64,000 nucleotides of DNA, taken from positions 20,044,670 to 20,108,669 of the forward strand of contig OX439134.1 in the NCBI GenBank assembly GCA_949318235.1, written 5' to 3'. The notes under the pieces are model-generated. The model saw only the letters and a list, made by a program, of their open reading frames with translations, did no database searches and was not told the DNA's origin. This DNA comes from Ecdyonurus torrentis. Lineage: Eukaryota; Arthropoda; Insecta; Ephemeroptera; Heptageniidae. A program made the position numbers and the translations under genes. The first letter of the stretch is position 1. Each line of letters opens with the position of its first letter. Below, piece by piece: positions 1-11,231 of the stretch.

Positions 1-41
1 CTAAATTTGGTGTCCTTGTGTAGCTAAGGGTCACACCTAGC

Positions 42-290
42 TGTGATAAAAATTTCATGATGTTTGACCGTCCCGAAAAAAAGAAAAAAATTATTGAAAT
101 TAACATTGGGCCTTATGGGCTTAAAATTTCAAAAAATCATATTAAATTAATTTGCACAATGACCCCCCAAAATTTTTATATTTTTGAAATTGTCTCAAGC
201 TGAAGTATCATTGTGCAAAATTTAGATCTTTTTGATGAGAAAAGTTTGAGTCTAATGGCCGACATCGGTACCGTACTCCCTTAAGAGAGA
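42..290 (+). repeat. Family F-like repeat, diverged
   Basis: Shares AAATTATTGAAATTAACATTGGGCCTTATGGG-type order and the AATGACCCCCCAAAATTTTT and TCATTGTGCAAAATTT segments with family F, but with many differences. Confidence 0.5.
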
Positions 291-906
291 AACTATGAAT
301 GATCATATAGTTTGATTTTTGCACAATCTTTTAATTATTGTTTATTGGTAAATAATTTTGGAAAATTTGGGCAGTCACCCCAGGAAGCCATAATCATGTA
401 ACAGTTACTCCAAACAAATTATGAGAAATAGCTTAAAACAAAGAAAAATCACAACAATTACTGATAAACTTTTTATTTTTATTAAACTTATGATAAATAG
501 GAAAATTTGCAATACATGACCACAAAATACAAATTATTAGAAAATACAGGATTAATATATCTACATTTTAAACTTTTAAACCAAATAATTGATGTCATTT
601 TAGCTTAAACATTGAGTAAGCAATGATAAAAATTTAAAGGTATAAAAGGGGGGAGGAGGGGGAATGCATATAAGCTGCATATTGACATATTCCAAAGTTT
701 TGTATGACTTGGACTTTGCTTATAATAAAATTAAATAGTGAAAATGTATACTAGAATTTTTCTTTATGCAAAAATCAGAATGCTTAAATTTCCACAAGTA
801 GTGCAAGTATAACAATGAACACAAAATACACATATTGATTATTAAAGAAATTACAGTTAAGGAAAAAGCTATTGTGGTTAGGATCGATAATAATAAAAGT
901 AAAAGA
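291..906. other. No gene seen
   Basis: AT-rich sequence with a short G-rich run near 648-662. No convincing ORF or repeat structure. Confidence 0.6.
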
Positions 907-1217
907 TAGAATTATACCAGAGCTGGCCTTACTGATCACATAGAAGTTGTATGGAGAGGTCGAGGTCTCACGTGAAACAGTGTTTTGTTTTATTAAAGAA
1001 GTTTACTTCATGAGAGCTAATGAATGATTAATGACATTATCTGAGCAGTGTCTTGTACTGTGATGTGATTTGCTCCAATCTCTTCTTTGATTGATGTATG
1101 ACAAAAGCTCTCATAGTTATGAAATAAACTTTTTTTTATAACACAAAACATCGCTACGTGAGACTTCTACCTCTCCATACAACTTCTACTGTGGTAAGTA
1201 ATGCCAGCGCTGCTAAT
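907..1217. repeat. Foldback element, family L, copy 2
   Basis: Arms ATAGAAGTTGTATGGAGAGG and CCTCTCCATACAACTTCTAC with the inner TGACAAAAGCTCTCATAGTT, as in 40979-41366. Beyond the 3' end of the LRR-like gene. Confidence 0.6.
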
Positions 1218-1872
1218 TATATACTTTGCTTTATTATTATAAATTCATATATCTTCAGATTTAGATCATCTTATTACAAAATTTGATATCATATGCGTAG
1301 CTTTTATAAATTGAGTCAAGCAGCTACCAATTATATAACAATGCTGTATTTTTATAGTATACCATTGAAATAAAGGTGGGGGGGGGGAGGAGATGTGATA
1401 ATTCTATTTTTTTATTATTATTATTATTGCAAGGCTTACAGAGAAAACTGACAGATTTCCAAAAATTATTTCATCAATGACGATTTCTGTCAATTTAATC
1501 TACATTGGTACAAAATACAAATTTATTATTTATACGTGCAGGATTAAATTGATATTCATCATCTCTTATAAGTTTTTATCTAACATATGATAACAATAAC
1601 TTTAAAAAATATTTGAATATTACCATTGAAATAAGGTGGATAAAAATTAATAACTAAACCTTAATTTTTACATAGAAAAACTACAACAGTTGAAACAAAA
1701 TTATTTGATTTACACTACTAGAGTGCATTACTGCATATTATTTTATAATTATGTGAATAATTTCAGATAATACAATCAATGCTTTTTAAAAACTAAATAT
1801 TCTATGATCTGCCTTATAGGCAAGTGAAGAAATCTTATATTATATATAAAAATCATCTCAATGGTTTTTACT
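1218..1872. other. No gene seen
   Basis: AT-rich, with a G run at 1378-1387 and a TTA repeat near 1415. Nothing coding. Confidence 0.6.
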
Positions 1873-2034
1873 TATCCTTGACTCAAAAAACCTTGACCGA
1901 TTTATCGTTTTACCGGATAGTGTATCACCTATTTTCTCGCACGCATTTCATGGGGGGGGGGGGGGGGGGGGGCTGGGCGATACTGTAAAAGGTCGGGCAG
2001 CAGGTAACTCAGGTTTTTTGAGTCAATTTAAGTA
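1873..2034. mobile_element. TA-flanked MITE, family I, with long G run
   Basis: Copy of the 12566-12707 family (TTGACTCAAAAAACCTTG ... TTTTTTGAGTCAA). Its central G tract has expanded to 21 G at 1952-1972. Confidence 0.65.
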
Positions 2035-2205
2035 TAGTGATTTTCGTAAAGTTCAAATTTCACATTAATTAATAATTCTTACCATTTTTTTTTCTCTTTT
2101 TTAAATCCAAGGTCCACATTGAATGTGGTCTATCATTGGGATTTTTCAGACACATTTTATAAGTCACTTTGGACTATTATAATTGGGACAAAAAGTATAT
2201 AATAT

Positions 2206-2208
<3 letters not shown>

Positions 2209-2262
<54 letters not shown>
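2209..2262 (+). repeat. (AT)n microsatellite
   Basis: 54 bp of AT dinucleotides in gene-free sequence. Confidence 0.95.
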
Positions 2263-2265
<3 letters not shown>

Positions 2266-3599
2266 GTACATATTTATTGACAAATCAATTTGCATGGTCC
2301 TATTTTTTAGTAATATTTTTTAAGTCTCTTTGGTCCATTATTATTAGAACATGTCTATTTTTCAAGTACAAATTGACTTCAAGTTAATTTTTGCATAGTC
2401 TTATTTTTCAGTGAGCATTTTTTATAAGTCAGTACTTTATAATGCATATCACAATTTGGTCCATATATAATTGTTACAGTCATTTTTCATTACAAATATA
2501 TTTTATACCAATGTATGGTTTTTATTTATGGGATAGTTTATCTTTAATCACATTTTTGTATCTCATTGAGTATTATAAGTATTTAATTATAACTTTTATA
2601 GTATTAAAATTATGAGGTAGATTTTTGTTTTTTTGTTTTTATCCACATTTTACATACATATAGTCTTCTTTTTTAATATTGGACAATTATACACAGCACC
2701 TTTAATTTGTGGCTAAAAATTAACAACTTTGCGAGGAAAGATACAAGTATAAGAATGACAAAAAGAATAAAAACTTCAAACGTTACAATTTTCAGAGGTT
2801 TAGGAAATGAAATTGATTTTGAATATAATACAAATTTTAAAGTCGGAGGGATGGAGGAAGGGGGGGAAAAAAACTTCCAATTTATGTTTTTTTTTTTTTT
2901 TTTTTTTTTTTTTTTGTAAGAATTAAATATCATCTTTTAAACCACTGAAATTTTTTTTTTAAGTTTGATATTTTCCATTGCCATTTCCATAAGGCACAAT
3001 GCATGTTGTTTATCATTCAGCAAAGTTATTTAACTTTCAGCCTGAAATATTTTATCCATAATCAACGTGTGTTATTTTTAAATAATTTCTCAACTTCAAG
3101 CTCAGAAAATACAATATGTATATTACATTTTAATATTTGAAAGTTTTTTTAGCCTATTATTAACTTTTCCTCACAAATTTGATTTGAAAGTTAATAAAAG
3201 TATACAAAATACATTTTATTATTTGAAATTAGGGGATTCACTTATCTTCAGATTTGTTACATTCATTCATTAATTATTAATTAAATAATTGATTTATGTT
3301 AATTAGTTTAAGTTAAATTTTTGATAATTTTTATCAATTTAGATGTGATGTTGAGTTAGCTCAATCATATAACAGTGTAAAGTGTAATTATACTTAAATT
3401 ATTTTAAGTATATACGTTAAGGTACCAAAAAAAAAAAACACACAAATAATGTTTTTAATTTATTATTTTCAATGAGCTCTCCAGCACTCACGTCTATTAG
3501 ATTGAGAGGAGAGGGGGGGGGGGGGGGGGTTGTCAGCTTTGTAATTTTTGACACATCCATAGTTAAAGTCGATTTTGATAAATATAACAGAAATAAAGA
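2263..3599. other. No gene seen
   Basis: AT-rich spacer with a T run at 2887-2915 and a G run at 3515-3529. Short frames on both strands near 2673-2933 are low-complexity and overlap the homopolymer. Confidence 0.6.
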
Positions 3600-3920
3600 A
3601 TATAGAAAAAAAAAACAACATACACTGGTCTTACCATAATGAAGAGAGTCCCATAGTTTGGTGACAGATCTTAGTAGCAGGTTGGGAACAAAACAAAACA
3701 AAAAAAAAAAAAAAAAAAAAACTAGTACATTGGACGGATAGCATACTAAACTATACATAAGAGCACTTTTGCTTTCCCTTTGTCAAAAACACAAACTCTA
3801 TTTCTCTTGTCGCTCAAAATGCAAATATCCAATGTTAGTTCCCCCCCCCCCCCCCCCTGCTAGAAGATTTGTTACCAAACTATGGAACTCTTATCACTAT
3901 GGTAAAACCTGTGTATGATT
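3600..3920. repeat. Family A foldback remnant
   Basis: Left arm AATGAAGAGAGTCCCATAGT at 3638, right arm CCAAACTATGGAACTCTTAT at 3874, with poly(A) at 3701-3720 and poly(C) at 3841-3857 between. Open frames here are repeat-derived. Confidence 0.5.
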
Positions 3921-4100
3921 TACTCATATCCTGGATGCATTTTCCTTTACATCTAAAATTAAGGAAAATATATCAAATTATTGTTTTATCACTGAAATAT
4001 TGTACAACAATATTTCACAATATTAGTAAAATATGATTTGGTTTAGAAAATATAAATCAACAATATTCACTCAATGTATACATAAGTCAATATAATATTG

Positions 4101-4266
4101 CATATCGATCTTGTTGCGAAAAAAAGGTCTATCTCGTATTTTGTCAGTGTAAGCAAAATGTCTATCTCGCTCCCGAACGTTATGGAGATGGCGCTCGAGA
4201 TAGACCTTTTGCTTCCACCGACAAAAAACGAGATAGGCCTTTTTTTTTTGCAACAAGATCGATATG
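4101..4266. repeat. Palindromic repeat, family C, copy 1
   Basis: Outer arms CATATCGATCTTGTTGCGAA and GCAACAAGATCGATATG. Inside, the unit AAGGTCTATCTCGTATTTTG...AGTG.AAGCAAAA recurs as inverted and tandem copies around a CGAACGTTATGGAGATGGCG centre. Confidence 0.65.
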
Positions 4267-4371
4267 TATACATAGCAATTCAGTACAATAAAATTAATTT
4301 CTATTGTCTTATGGTTGGAGCATAATATTATGTGAAACAAAATCTCCAATCTGAAAGCATATTTAACTGTA

Positions 4372-4678
4372 TAAATGAAAGGCATAGAACATGTTGTACA
4401 AAAAACCTGCACAATATTCTAACATATCACCACGTTGATTTGGCCGGAGTCATTGATTTCTAACTTATTGTGCATTCAAGAAAAGACAAACACGGACTAC
4501 GATGTCACAGCTCACTGGCCCACACACACGTAAAAGTGACGTCAGAGTGTGCATTCGACTTTTTGTGAAAGTAAAATAAATTAGAAATCAATGACTCGGG
4601 CCAAATCAACATTGATATTCCAGTATGTAAGGATATCGTGCAAGTGTTTTTGTTTCATGTGTTTTATTATGCCTTTAT
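4372..4678. mobile_element. Foldback element, family G, diverged copy
   Basis: Related to 38766-39088: AAAGGCATAGAACATGTTG ... GATTTGGCCGGAGTCATTGA ... ATGCCTTTA. It lies just beyond the 3' end of the LRR-like gene, where it supplies TTTATT (AATAAA on the minus strand) near 4663, a possible poly(A) signal. Confidence 0.6.
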
Positions 4679-4892
4679 AAGCCAACAGAAATAAACTTTA
4701 AATTAAAAAATAAATCAAATTTTATAAATCACATAGGATATTACTTATTCACAATTTTAACAACAAATTATTAAATTAAATTCAAATTACATCAAATATA
4801 CTACAGAAAATTACTAGAGATTATAGTGTGTGAATCTTTTTCAGTACCTTAATTATACATATATACTTATTAGACTGAGAAACTATATTGGA

Positions 4893-5900
4893 TTACTTCA
4901 CAAATATATCACTCTTAGGGCAAACTTGGCAGTAGAATTTGATAATGTCTTTACTCTTATCACAGAATAGATAACGGTCCAGTTTTGGGGCAAGAGCAAT
5001 TAGTTTTTTGTATGATAGAGTGGTAAATTGGGGATAGTAAGGATGGTTCTCAAGGACTTTTAAATTGAAGAGATATGGACTATTTGAAGTAATGGAATCT
5101 TCATAGAGGTTGTCCAGTACGTCTTTGTTGAAATTCTTGACATTAGTAAAAAAAAAGGACTCTAATGTTTGTATTTTTAAGATTCCCAGTAGAGTTTCAT
5201 GAGGTACTTGGAAAGCATCTTTTTCCATGTATTGTGAGCGAAGAGTCAAAATTTTTAATTTCTTAATATTGATCACTTTATTATCTGAGTTGTTGACAGT
5301 AAATTTAGTGTGTAACACTAAGGTATTCAATTTATCACAGGTACTCAATATAACATTTAGGTTGAGTATACATTTAGGAGCAATAATTTCCAAACACTGT
5401 AATTGTATTCCTAGTAGCTCAATAAGATCCACAAGTTGATTCTGATCATGTTGATGATTGCTGTAGTACGAGAGAGAGGTCACGTTCTGAAAGTTCACGA
5501 CTGCTTGGTTGAGATGTGGAGGGATGGAGAAGAGATTAAGGTGAGACAACATAGGAGCAACTTCCCATACTTCTTCTAATTCATCTACGGAGCTATACTT
5601 TACTCCAGGATATGATGTAGCTTTAGGGATATGAAGTCCATGTTTTAGTTGAAGTTTTCTCTCACTCTCCTCATTGACGTATAACAGTAGGGCCTCGTAC
5701 AAGTGACTCGTCCCTTTCAGTTCTTGCAGCTCAGGTTGTGTCTTTAAGGCGACGAGAAGTCCTCTAGCAGTGATGGTGTGTTTAGCTTTTTGCTTATTGG
5801 AGCGCAGCGTTAGTGACGTCAGACCATTGTTGGAATTTGTACATAGATTATGGATACCCATATCACTGATTTTAAAGAGCTCAGCCTCAACTCAAGCACT
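4893..5900 (-). CDS. LRR-like gene, exon D (terminal)
   Basis: After TTTTATTGCAG the exon reads VLELRLSSLKS in the exon C frame, then soon stops. From 5861 the adjacent frame is open for 322 codons to TAA at 4893 (MGIHNLCTNSNNGLTSLTLR onwards, ending CQVCPKSDIFVK). One missing base in the T4 run at 5870-5873 (A4 on the coding strand) would account for the change. The long frame has irregular LRR-like spacing throughout. Confidence 0.62.
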
Positions 5901-8122
5901 CTGCAATAAAATACCATAAATTTAACAATTCAAACAAATAATTAAACTTGATATATTTGATACAAAAGAAACCATGCACAGGTGTCTTTTTACCATAGTA
6001 AAAGAGTGAGTCCCAATACATAGCTCAGTGAAAATCTTGCTAGCACAGAGATAAAAACTAACATATTTAACCAACTGTGCTAGCAAGATTTTTACTAAAG
6101 CTAGTATTGAGCTGGATTTTCTCTCTTCACTGCTGGTTTCTTCTATCCTTTTATTCTTTCAAATTTATAATAGCTAACCGCGATATGGTTTACTTTTCTT
6201 CATCTCTCGCATGATAAATTAAACTGATTTTTTAGGAAGTTGTGGAGGTCCATCACTGGGTCAGGATAAAACATCTGTGTCGTTGGCTTACCCCGAAAGG
6301 TATTATAGCGTCATGATATGTATGTATGTATTTATACTTATAATATAAAAGGGTTATAGAAAAACAGAGATAGATCAGGAAAAAATGGGAAATGGGAGAT
6401 TGATGAGCTCTTAATTAGCCTCTGACAGGGACAGCATGGTAGAGAAAATTAAATTTTTAGTACAGTAATATGCACAACAGCAAAACAAAAATGAAGCAAA
6501 TGAGCGCAGGAGTTAGTGCGCAGGCATGAATCTCACAATAGAGGTTCAGAATCAGTGCAATAAATTTTTAAATAATATGCTCAACAGGGGGGGGGGGGGG
6601 GGTGTTCTATAAGCAAATATTTTGAGAGAAATATGCTTGCCATAATGGGCAAAATACAAATTGGCACCACAACTAATTCTTAAGAACTAAGTTGGGGAAC
6701 TAGTTTCTAAAAAAAAAAAAAAAAAAAAAATCCATAGAATTGGTTCCCACGAAATGGTTTCAAAAGAACCAGTTTTTTTATAGAACTGCACCTGTTTTAA
6801 AATCATAGTTTGTAAGAACCATAAAATTTTTAGGCGGTTCCAGTCCCTATAGTTTATACTCAGTACAGATCCTCCTGAATAAATCTGACCGCTTGCGTTC
6901 AAGTTTCCCAATACATTTAACATTTGTAGAGTTTAACGCTTTGGTCAGATTTATTCAGGAGGAGTGTACATCAACGTTGTTCCTCTATATTAGCTCATAT
7001 ATTACTTGACTTTACATTTTTATTATTATTTTGCTGCAAAAATAACTTAAAATGGAAAAAATCAAATTTTGGAGTCGATCTGATTTTTTTTTTTTTTAAA
7101 ATTTTATTTATTTATTTTCTTTCTCATAGGAATTACCTTAGATGAAGCAGGTGTCGTCCCACTACATACAACATATGATCTCCTTCCTTCAAAAGTGGCA
7201 GGTTGACGTGCAGACTAGTCAAGGAGGTGAGACGACACAGGTGGATGTTCACTTGTCTGGCAATGCAGTTCTGAGAAGGCTGGTACTCTTTAGTTGTACT
7301 GATCACAGTCAGTTCTTTCAGTTCTGATGGCTGAAATCAATGTAAGTACAGTTTAAAATTGATATAAAAAAAAAAAAAAAAAAAAAAAGTATGTGCCAAT
7401 ACTGACACACATAATGCTGTTCTTAAAGCAACACTAAACCCTAAAAATAAGTATTTTTTGTTCTTTTCTCAAACAATTCAATAGTAATCGGTCATTTATT
7501 TGACTTTTATAGTCTGCGGGATAAGCAAGCCCTGCGAGGGTAACGATATAGAGTACACGCCTCTCTACTATGAGAGTAAAAAAATTGTACCCCTTGCTGT
7601 ACCTGCTAAGCTTACCTGAAAAGGTGTACAGATTTTTCACTCACACAGTACAGAAAATCTCTGACGTCAGAGATTTTCTCTTTACCCTATAGCGGGGCTC
7701 GCTTATCCCGTGGGCTAGAAAAGTAAAATAAACGACTGATTTCTATTGAATTATTTATTATTTTAGTGAAGAATAAAAATTACTTATTTTTAGGGTTAAG
7801 TATCGCTTTAAATCCTATTCCCTTGCACCAAAAAATGCGCATTCCATATTTGAATACTGTAACCAAAGTTGATCATCATTTTAGGAGCAGAGAACAGGGT
7901 TTACGAACACTATTAAAAGTTACAAAGCATTGGGATATATGGAAAAATCTTATATGTATACCTATAGCAACATAGCCACAAAGATAACACAGGTTAAGGT
8001 AGAGAGAGCAGGTGACACAAAATATATTGAAATGTCAAAGCCATTATTATTATTGTTATTATTTATGCATGGTGTAAAAAATGTACAGCTGAAATTATTT
8101 ACTTTCCCAGTTAAATTTTCCC

Positions 8123-8169
<47 letters not shown>

Positions 8170-8534
8170 TTATAGACGTAATTTTTGACACAATATCCGG
8201 CCCTATCTTTTTAACTTTTATTTAAATAAATTAATAATAAAAAATATATATATAGAGCATGTCTACATCAGATCTTTTTTTATTCTAATAGAAGTCGTTT
8301 CAAGAATCTTTGATTTTTATCAATGTTCAATTCAAATGTACTTGAATCTCTGCCTACTTATTTTCTATAACAAAATAATATATTAATCACAATTTTCTTT
8401 CTCTTCCTATATTTTTATACATACAATAAAAATATAGAAATTACATGGCGGTAAATCAGCTATTGAGGAATTTGACCACGTTTTACTATTGATTTGACTA
8501 CAAAGTTTAGTAAAGAAAAAAAATCTGAAATTTT

Positions 8535-8607
<73 letters not shown>

Positions 8608-11226
8608 GGGGTCAATTCCACACTAGATTTTAAATTATGATTTTTTTATAAGTTTTAGTCCCATAAGAGCCCATGTTAATTTCAATAATTATTTTCTCTC
8701 TTATCTGATGGTCACGGGTTCTGAAAATTTTATCATGGGTATAGCTGTTACTGTTAACTTTCAAATGGCATCATAAAGTTATTTTATTATTATTATTATT
8801 TTTCTTTTAAATCGCTTAAAAAAATGACATAAAAATTAATTACCAATTTTGCCCACATAGTTTCAAATGACTGCATGCTCTGTCCTGTACAGGTTCACAA
8901 TTCTATCGTCAACACAGCATTTGTCACTGGGCCATCCATGCAAGCTATTTATTGGAGGAATCTGTGTACTGTAGAAATCATAGCGGAACTTTTTATAGGT
9001 GGATAGATGGAAGTTTGTCCACTCTTCCAGAAACTGACTTAGGGAGTTCACAGTGATTTTAGACTCTGCAATCAAAGATATATAATTAATTCAATAAATA
9101 ATATGTTTATATATATAGGTGAGATATTAAGGAAAATAAATATGATAAATTTGAAAGAAAATGATAGGAGCAACCACACACAGGTCTTATACCATGCGGT
9201 GAAGAGAGTCCCATAGTTTGGTGACAAAAATCTTGCTAAGAGACATAAAAAACTAACACATTGCAAGATGTATATATAGAAGGTCGTATAATGCGCCCTT
9301 TTACTGTCGTCAGAACTCAGTTTCCTTCGTAAACTTTGAAATTTGATATACGTCATACAAGGTGACTGTATAAACAGAGCCACGTGGTCTCTCAGGTACA
9401 ATTAATGCATTATGTACCTGGAATAGGAGGAGGGACATAAAATTTTCCATCTTTTGGCGCTAAATTCCCCCTCTTAATTGTTTTGATTCACCTTCTGTGA
9501 CGTTTCATACCTGACTCTACCTAGGCAAACTACACCACCTTCTATATTATACATTTTGACACATTGGAAATATTTCAGCAATAAACTTCATCAAGAGAGA
9601 TGAAGTATATCATTGTGTCTTTATCAGTCTTTTTTGCAGACTCATCAGATGAGTATATACAATATGAATGCGATCATTCATAGTTTCTCTCCAAAGTTTC
9701 ACACTCTCCTTTTCTTTCTTGTGGTTTATTGTCAAAATAATCCCCCCCCCCCCCCCCTGAATCTTTTTTTAGATTCACTATGGTATAAAGGTCAGCACTG
9801 ATGGTTTCTCCTAACATTTTTTCTTTCAAATTTATCAAATGTTACATGCAGAAAAATAGGTTAACCTCTATAAAGCACAATTTTACAGCCAGCTCTAGGC
9901 GTATACAGGGTGTGTTTGCATGATGTCATTCTGAGTGCTTTTTGATGCTCTTCTTGAGCATGAATGAATAACATATTGCTCAGCATAGGACAAACGTAGT
10001 TTTTGGCTATTTTCTTTGGAAAATTAGCTACTTTTTTATCATTATAATTTTTCTTGCAAAAACTTGAGGTAATATAATTCAACCTATTAACAGCATCAAT
10101 GCTCTCAAAAATATATTGTATAATGTATTTTTAAACTGGCAAAATGAGTCATTTCCCCATACTGGCCCGATTTGTTATTTAGCGCTCACTTTATGATCCG
10201 ATGAATGAAACCATATGACCCTATAACAATTGGGATGTATAATCCCAGTAAAACACAGCACTTTGCATTCAGCCAGTTTAAAAATATAATTATTTCCAGA
10301 CAGCATTTTAATGCTGCTGTAGGTTGAATTGGGTTTTCAAGTATATGTACATTGTACACGTACATCAGCTCTGGCCAAAAGTTCCCGAACGGGGCAGCGG
10401 CGGCCGCAGTGTCCATAAAGATAACGTAAGGTGGTTGCGGGGTGCCTGTATATATACAAATCGTTCGGGAACTTTTGGCCAGAGCTGTACAGTGCTCTGG
10501 CCAAAAGTTCCCGAACGATTTGCATAGGCAACCCGCAACCACACTGTTATCTTTATGAGAAAATACATGATCTAGCGGCTGCCGCTGCCCCGTTCGGGAA
10601 CTTTTGGCCAAAGCTGTATACATATATGCGCGGGAGAAAAATAACAGTTATATAATATCATGATACAATCCAACGAGTTCAAATAAAGATTGCTGCAATT
10701 GTTTGCTGATTCAGTACAGAGTAGTTTTTCCTATATATAAATCCATATATAGAATATATTTGGAGAAATACTGCACTTTTCTATAAGAAAGCAAGCAATC
10801 TATAGTGAGGTGTGAGGTAGTATAAAATTGCTCTCGATCAATGTTTTATTTTTGCCCAAGAAAACCTCGCGATCGATATGTGCTTATTTTGCGACTGGTA
10901 TAGAAATTGAAAATATACCTTTCGTAGGAAAATAAACACATTACATATTTTTGTTTTACATATGTACTTACTCTTGTTTACATCATAAAACTGCTTGATT
11001 TTCCAGTAGTTAATATTTAGCAGAACCTTAATTTGACATAATTCTTGAAGAGATCGGAACCAGATACTTTTGCTGTGTGTCTTCTTAGCATGCTCCAGAA
11101 CTGCTGCAGTTTCTTCATCCATATGCAGACCAAATCCATTTTTACAAAATAATAAATCTGCAGAAGAGTTTTTTAGTTTATTTATGAGATGCAGAGGTGT
11201 GTGTGAATAATGTAAGTGCAATGTGC
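4893..11226 (-). CDS. Leucine-rich-repeat-like protein gene, at least four exons, frame disturbed
   Basis: Four exon-like blocks on the minus strand (10972-11226, 8844-9065, 7137-7330, 4893-5900) have acceptor and donor sites and encode Leu-rich repeat-like protein (SELKELTV, LTSLTSLHVNLPLL, LRVLELRLSSL, LTSLTLRS, LSHLNLFSIP). Junction phases agree for blocks 1-2 and 3-4. The frame is lost once near 5870-5873 and probably once near 8863-8890. No initiator exon was found, so the 5' end is missing or untranslated further upstream. F-box-like or cullin-adaptor LRR proteins look similar, but I cannot assign the family. Pseudogene or local sequence errors are both possible. Confidence 0.55.
5985..6115. 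repeat. Short foldback related to family A
   Basis: GAAAATCTTGCTAGCACAGA and GTGCTAGCAAGATTTTTACT form arms 30 bp apart, in the intron between LRR-like exons C and D. Confidence 0.5.
6225..6345 (+). mobile_element. Second copy of the LINE 3' tail
   Basis: The plus strand carries the same 3' end as the remnant at 17378-17740: the RKLWRSITGS-coding stretch without its upstream part, then GTCGTTGGCTTACCCCGAAA and a TATGTATGTATGTA tail. Only about 120 bp remain, a typical 5'-truncated insertion. Confidence 0.65.
7137..7330 (-). CDS. LRR-like gene, exon C
   Basis: Between TTGATTTCAG and GTAATT lie 194 nt open in one frame only: PSELKELTVISTTKEYQPSQ and on to LTSLTSLHVNLPLL and HLLHL. The repeated L-x-x-L-x-L spacing is LRR-like. 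It ends in phase 2, which joins exon D as HLRVLELRLSSL. Confidence 0.6.
7428..7812. mobile_element. Foldback element, family J
   Basis: Arms AAAGCAACACTAAACCCTAA and TTAGGGTTAAGTATCGCTTT. Inner arms share GCGGGATAAGCAAGCC and its complement. About 385 bp, directly followed by a family B MITE. It lies between LRR-like exons B and C. Confidence 0.6.
7812..7916. mobile_element. Short MITE, family B, copy 1
   Basis: About 105 bp ending ACAGGGTTTACGAACA, with an internal TTGCACCAAAAAATGCGCAT. Other copies: 22120-22217, 39252-39347, 50203-50327 and 54140-54241. Confidence 0.6.
8537..8611 (+). repeat. 63-base A run joined to a G run
   Basis: About 63 A followed directly by about 12 G, at the edge of the truncated family F copy. 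Length is likely to be unreliable. Confidence 0.9.
8604..8775 (-). repeat. Family F repeat, partial inverted copy
   Basis: Reverse complement of the middle of family F (AGAGCCCATGTTAATTTCAA, TCTCTTATCTGATGGTCACG). It is cut off at a junction of a 63-base A run and a G run (8537-8611). Confidence 0.6.
8844..9065 (-). CDS. LRR-like gene, exon B
   Basis: Starts after TTGATTGCAG with SKITVNSLSQFLEEWTNFHL in phase with exon A. That frame hits TGA at 8863-8865, about 20 nt before a usable donor (GTAATT, 8838-8843). The end of the block in the next frame (QSFETMWAKL) joins exon C in phase. Either there is a +1 frame break in this exon or a poor donor before the stop is used. Confidence 0.45.
9120..9840. 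repeat. Family A element interrupted by the hAT MITE
   Basis: Left arm GAAGAGAGTCCCATAGTTTG at 9201; right arm ATTCACTATGGTATAAAGG near 9775. Interior as in 46345-46770, with the MITE 9264-9558 inserted and a run of C at 9743-9757. Upstream of LRR-like exon B. Confidence 0.55.
9264..9558. mobile_element. hAT-type MITE copy 1 (295 bp)
   Basis: Terminal inverted repeats begin CAAGATGTATATATAGAAGG. The element is flanked by the 8-bp direct repeat ACACATTG (9256-9263 and 9559-9566), the target-duplication length of hAT transposons. It has no coding capacity and is inserted inside a foldback element of family A. Confidence 0.8.
10362..10620. mobile_element. Head-to-head pair of the Tc1/mariner-type MITE
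   Basis: Two units related to 30930-31055 lie in inverted order around 10490. Each has CTCTGGCCAAAAGTTCCCG ends. The result is a GC-rich palindrome of about 255 bp. The many short ORFs it creates on both strands are by-products. Confidence 0.7.
10972..11226 (-). CDS. LRR-like gene, exon A
   Basis: Acceptor AAAAGAACAG and donor GTAAGT bound 255 nt. It encodes TLHLHYSHTPLHLINKLKNS, then DLLFCKNGFGLHMDEETAAV, and ends YDVNK. No ATG suits a start here (the first open codon is not ATG), so it is an internal exon. It ends in phase 1, which fits exon B. Confidence 0.55.
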
Positions 11227-11231
11227 CTGTT

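Noticed and set aside
8863..9075. Start codon for the LRR-like gene at 9075
   Set aside because: The ATG lies upstream of the splice acceptor ATTGCAG, and the in-phase join to exon A argues that the exon is internal.
10186..10655. Several overlapping ORFs with SGTFGQS/NFWPE words on both strands
   Set aside because: All lie in the inverted MITE pair, so each frame has mirror copies. No independent coding evidence.
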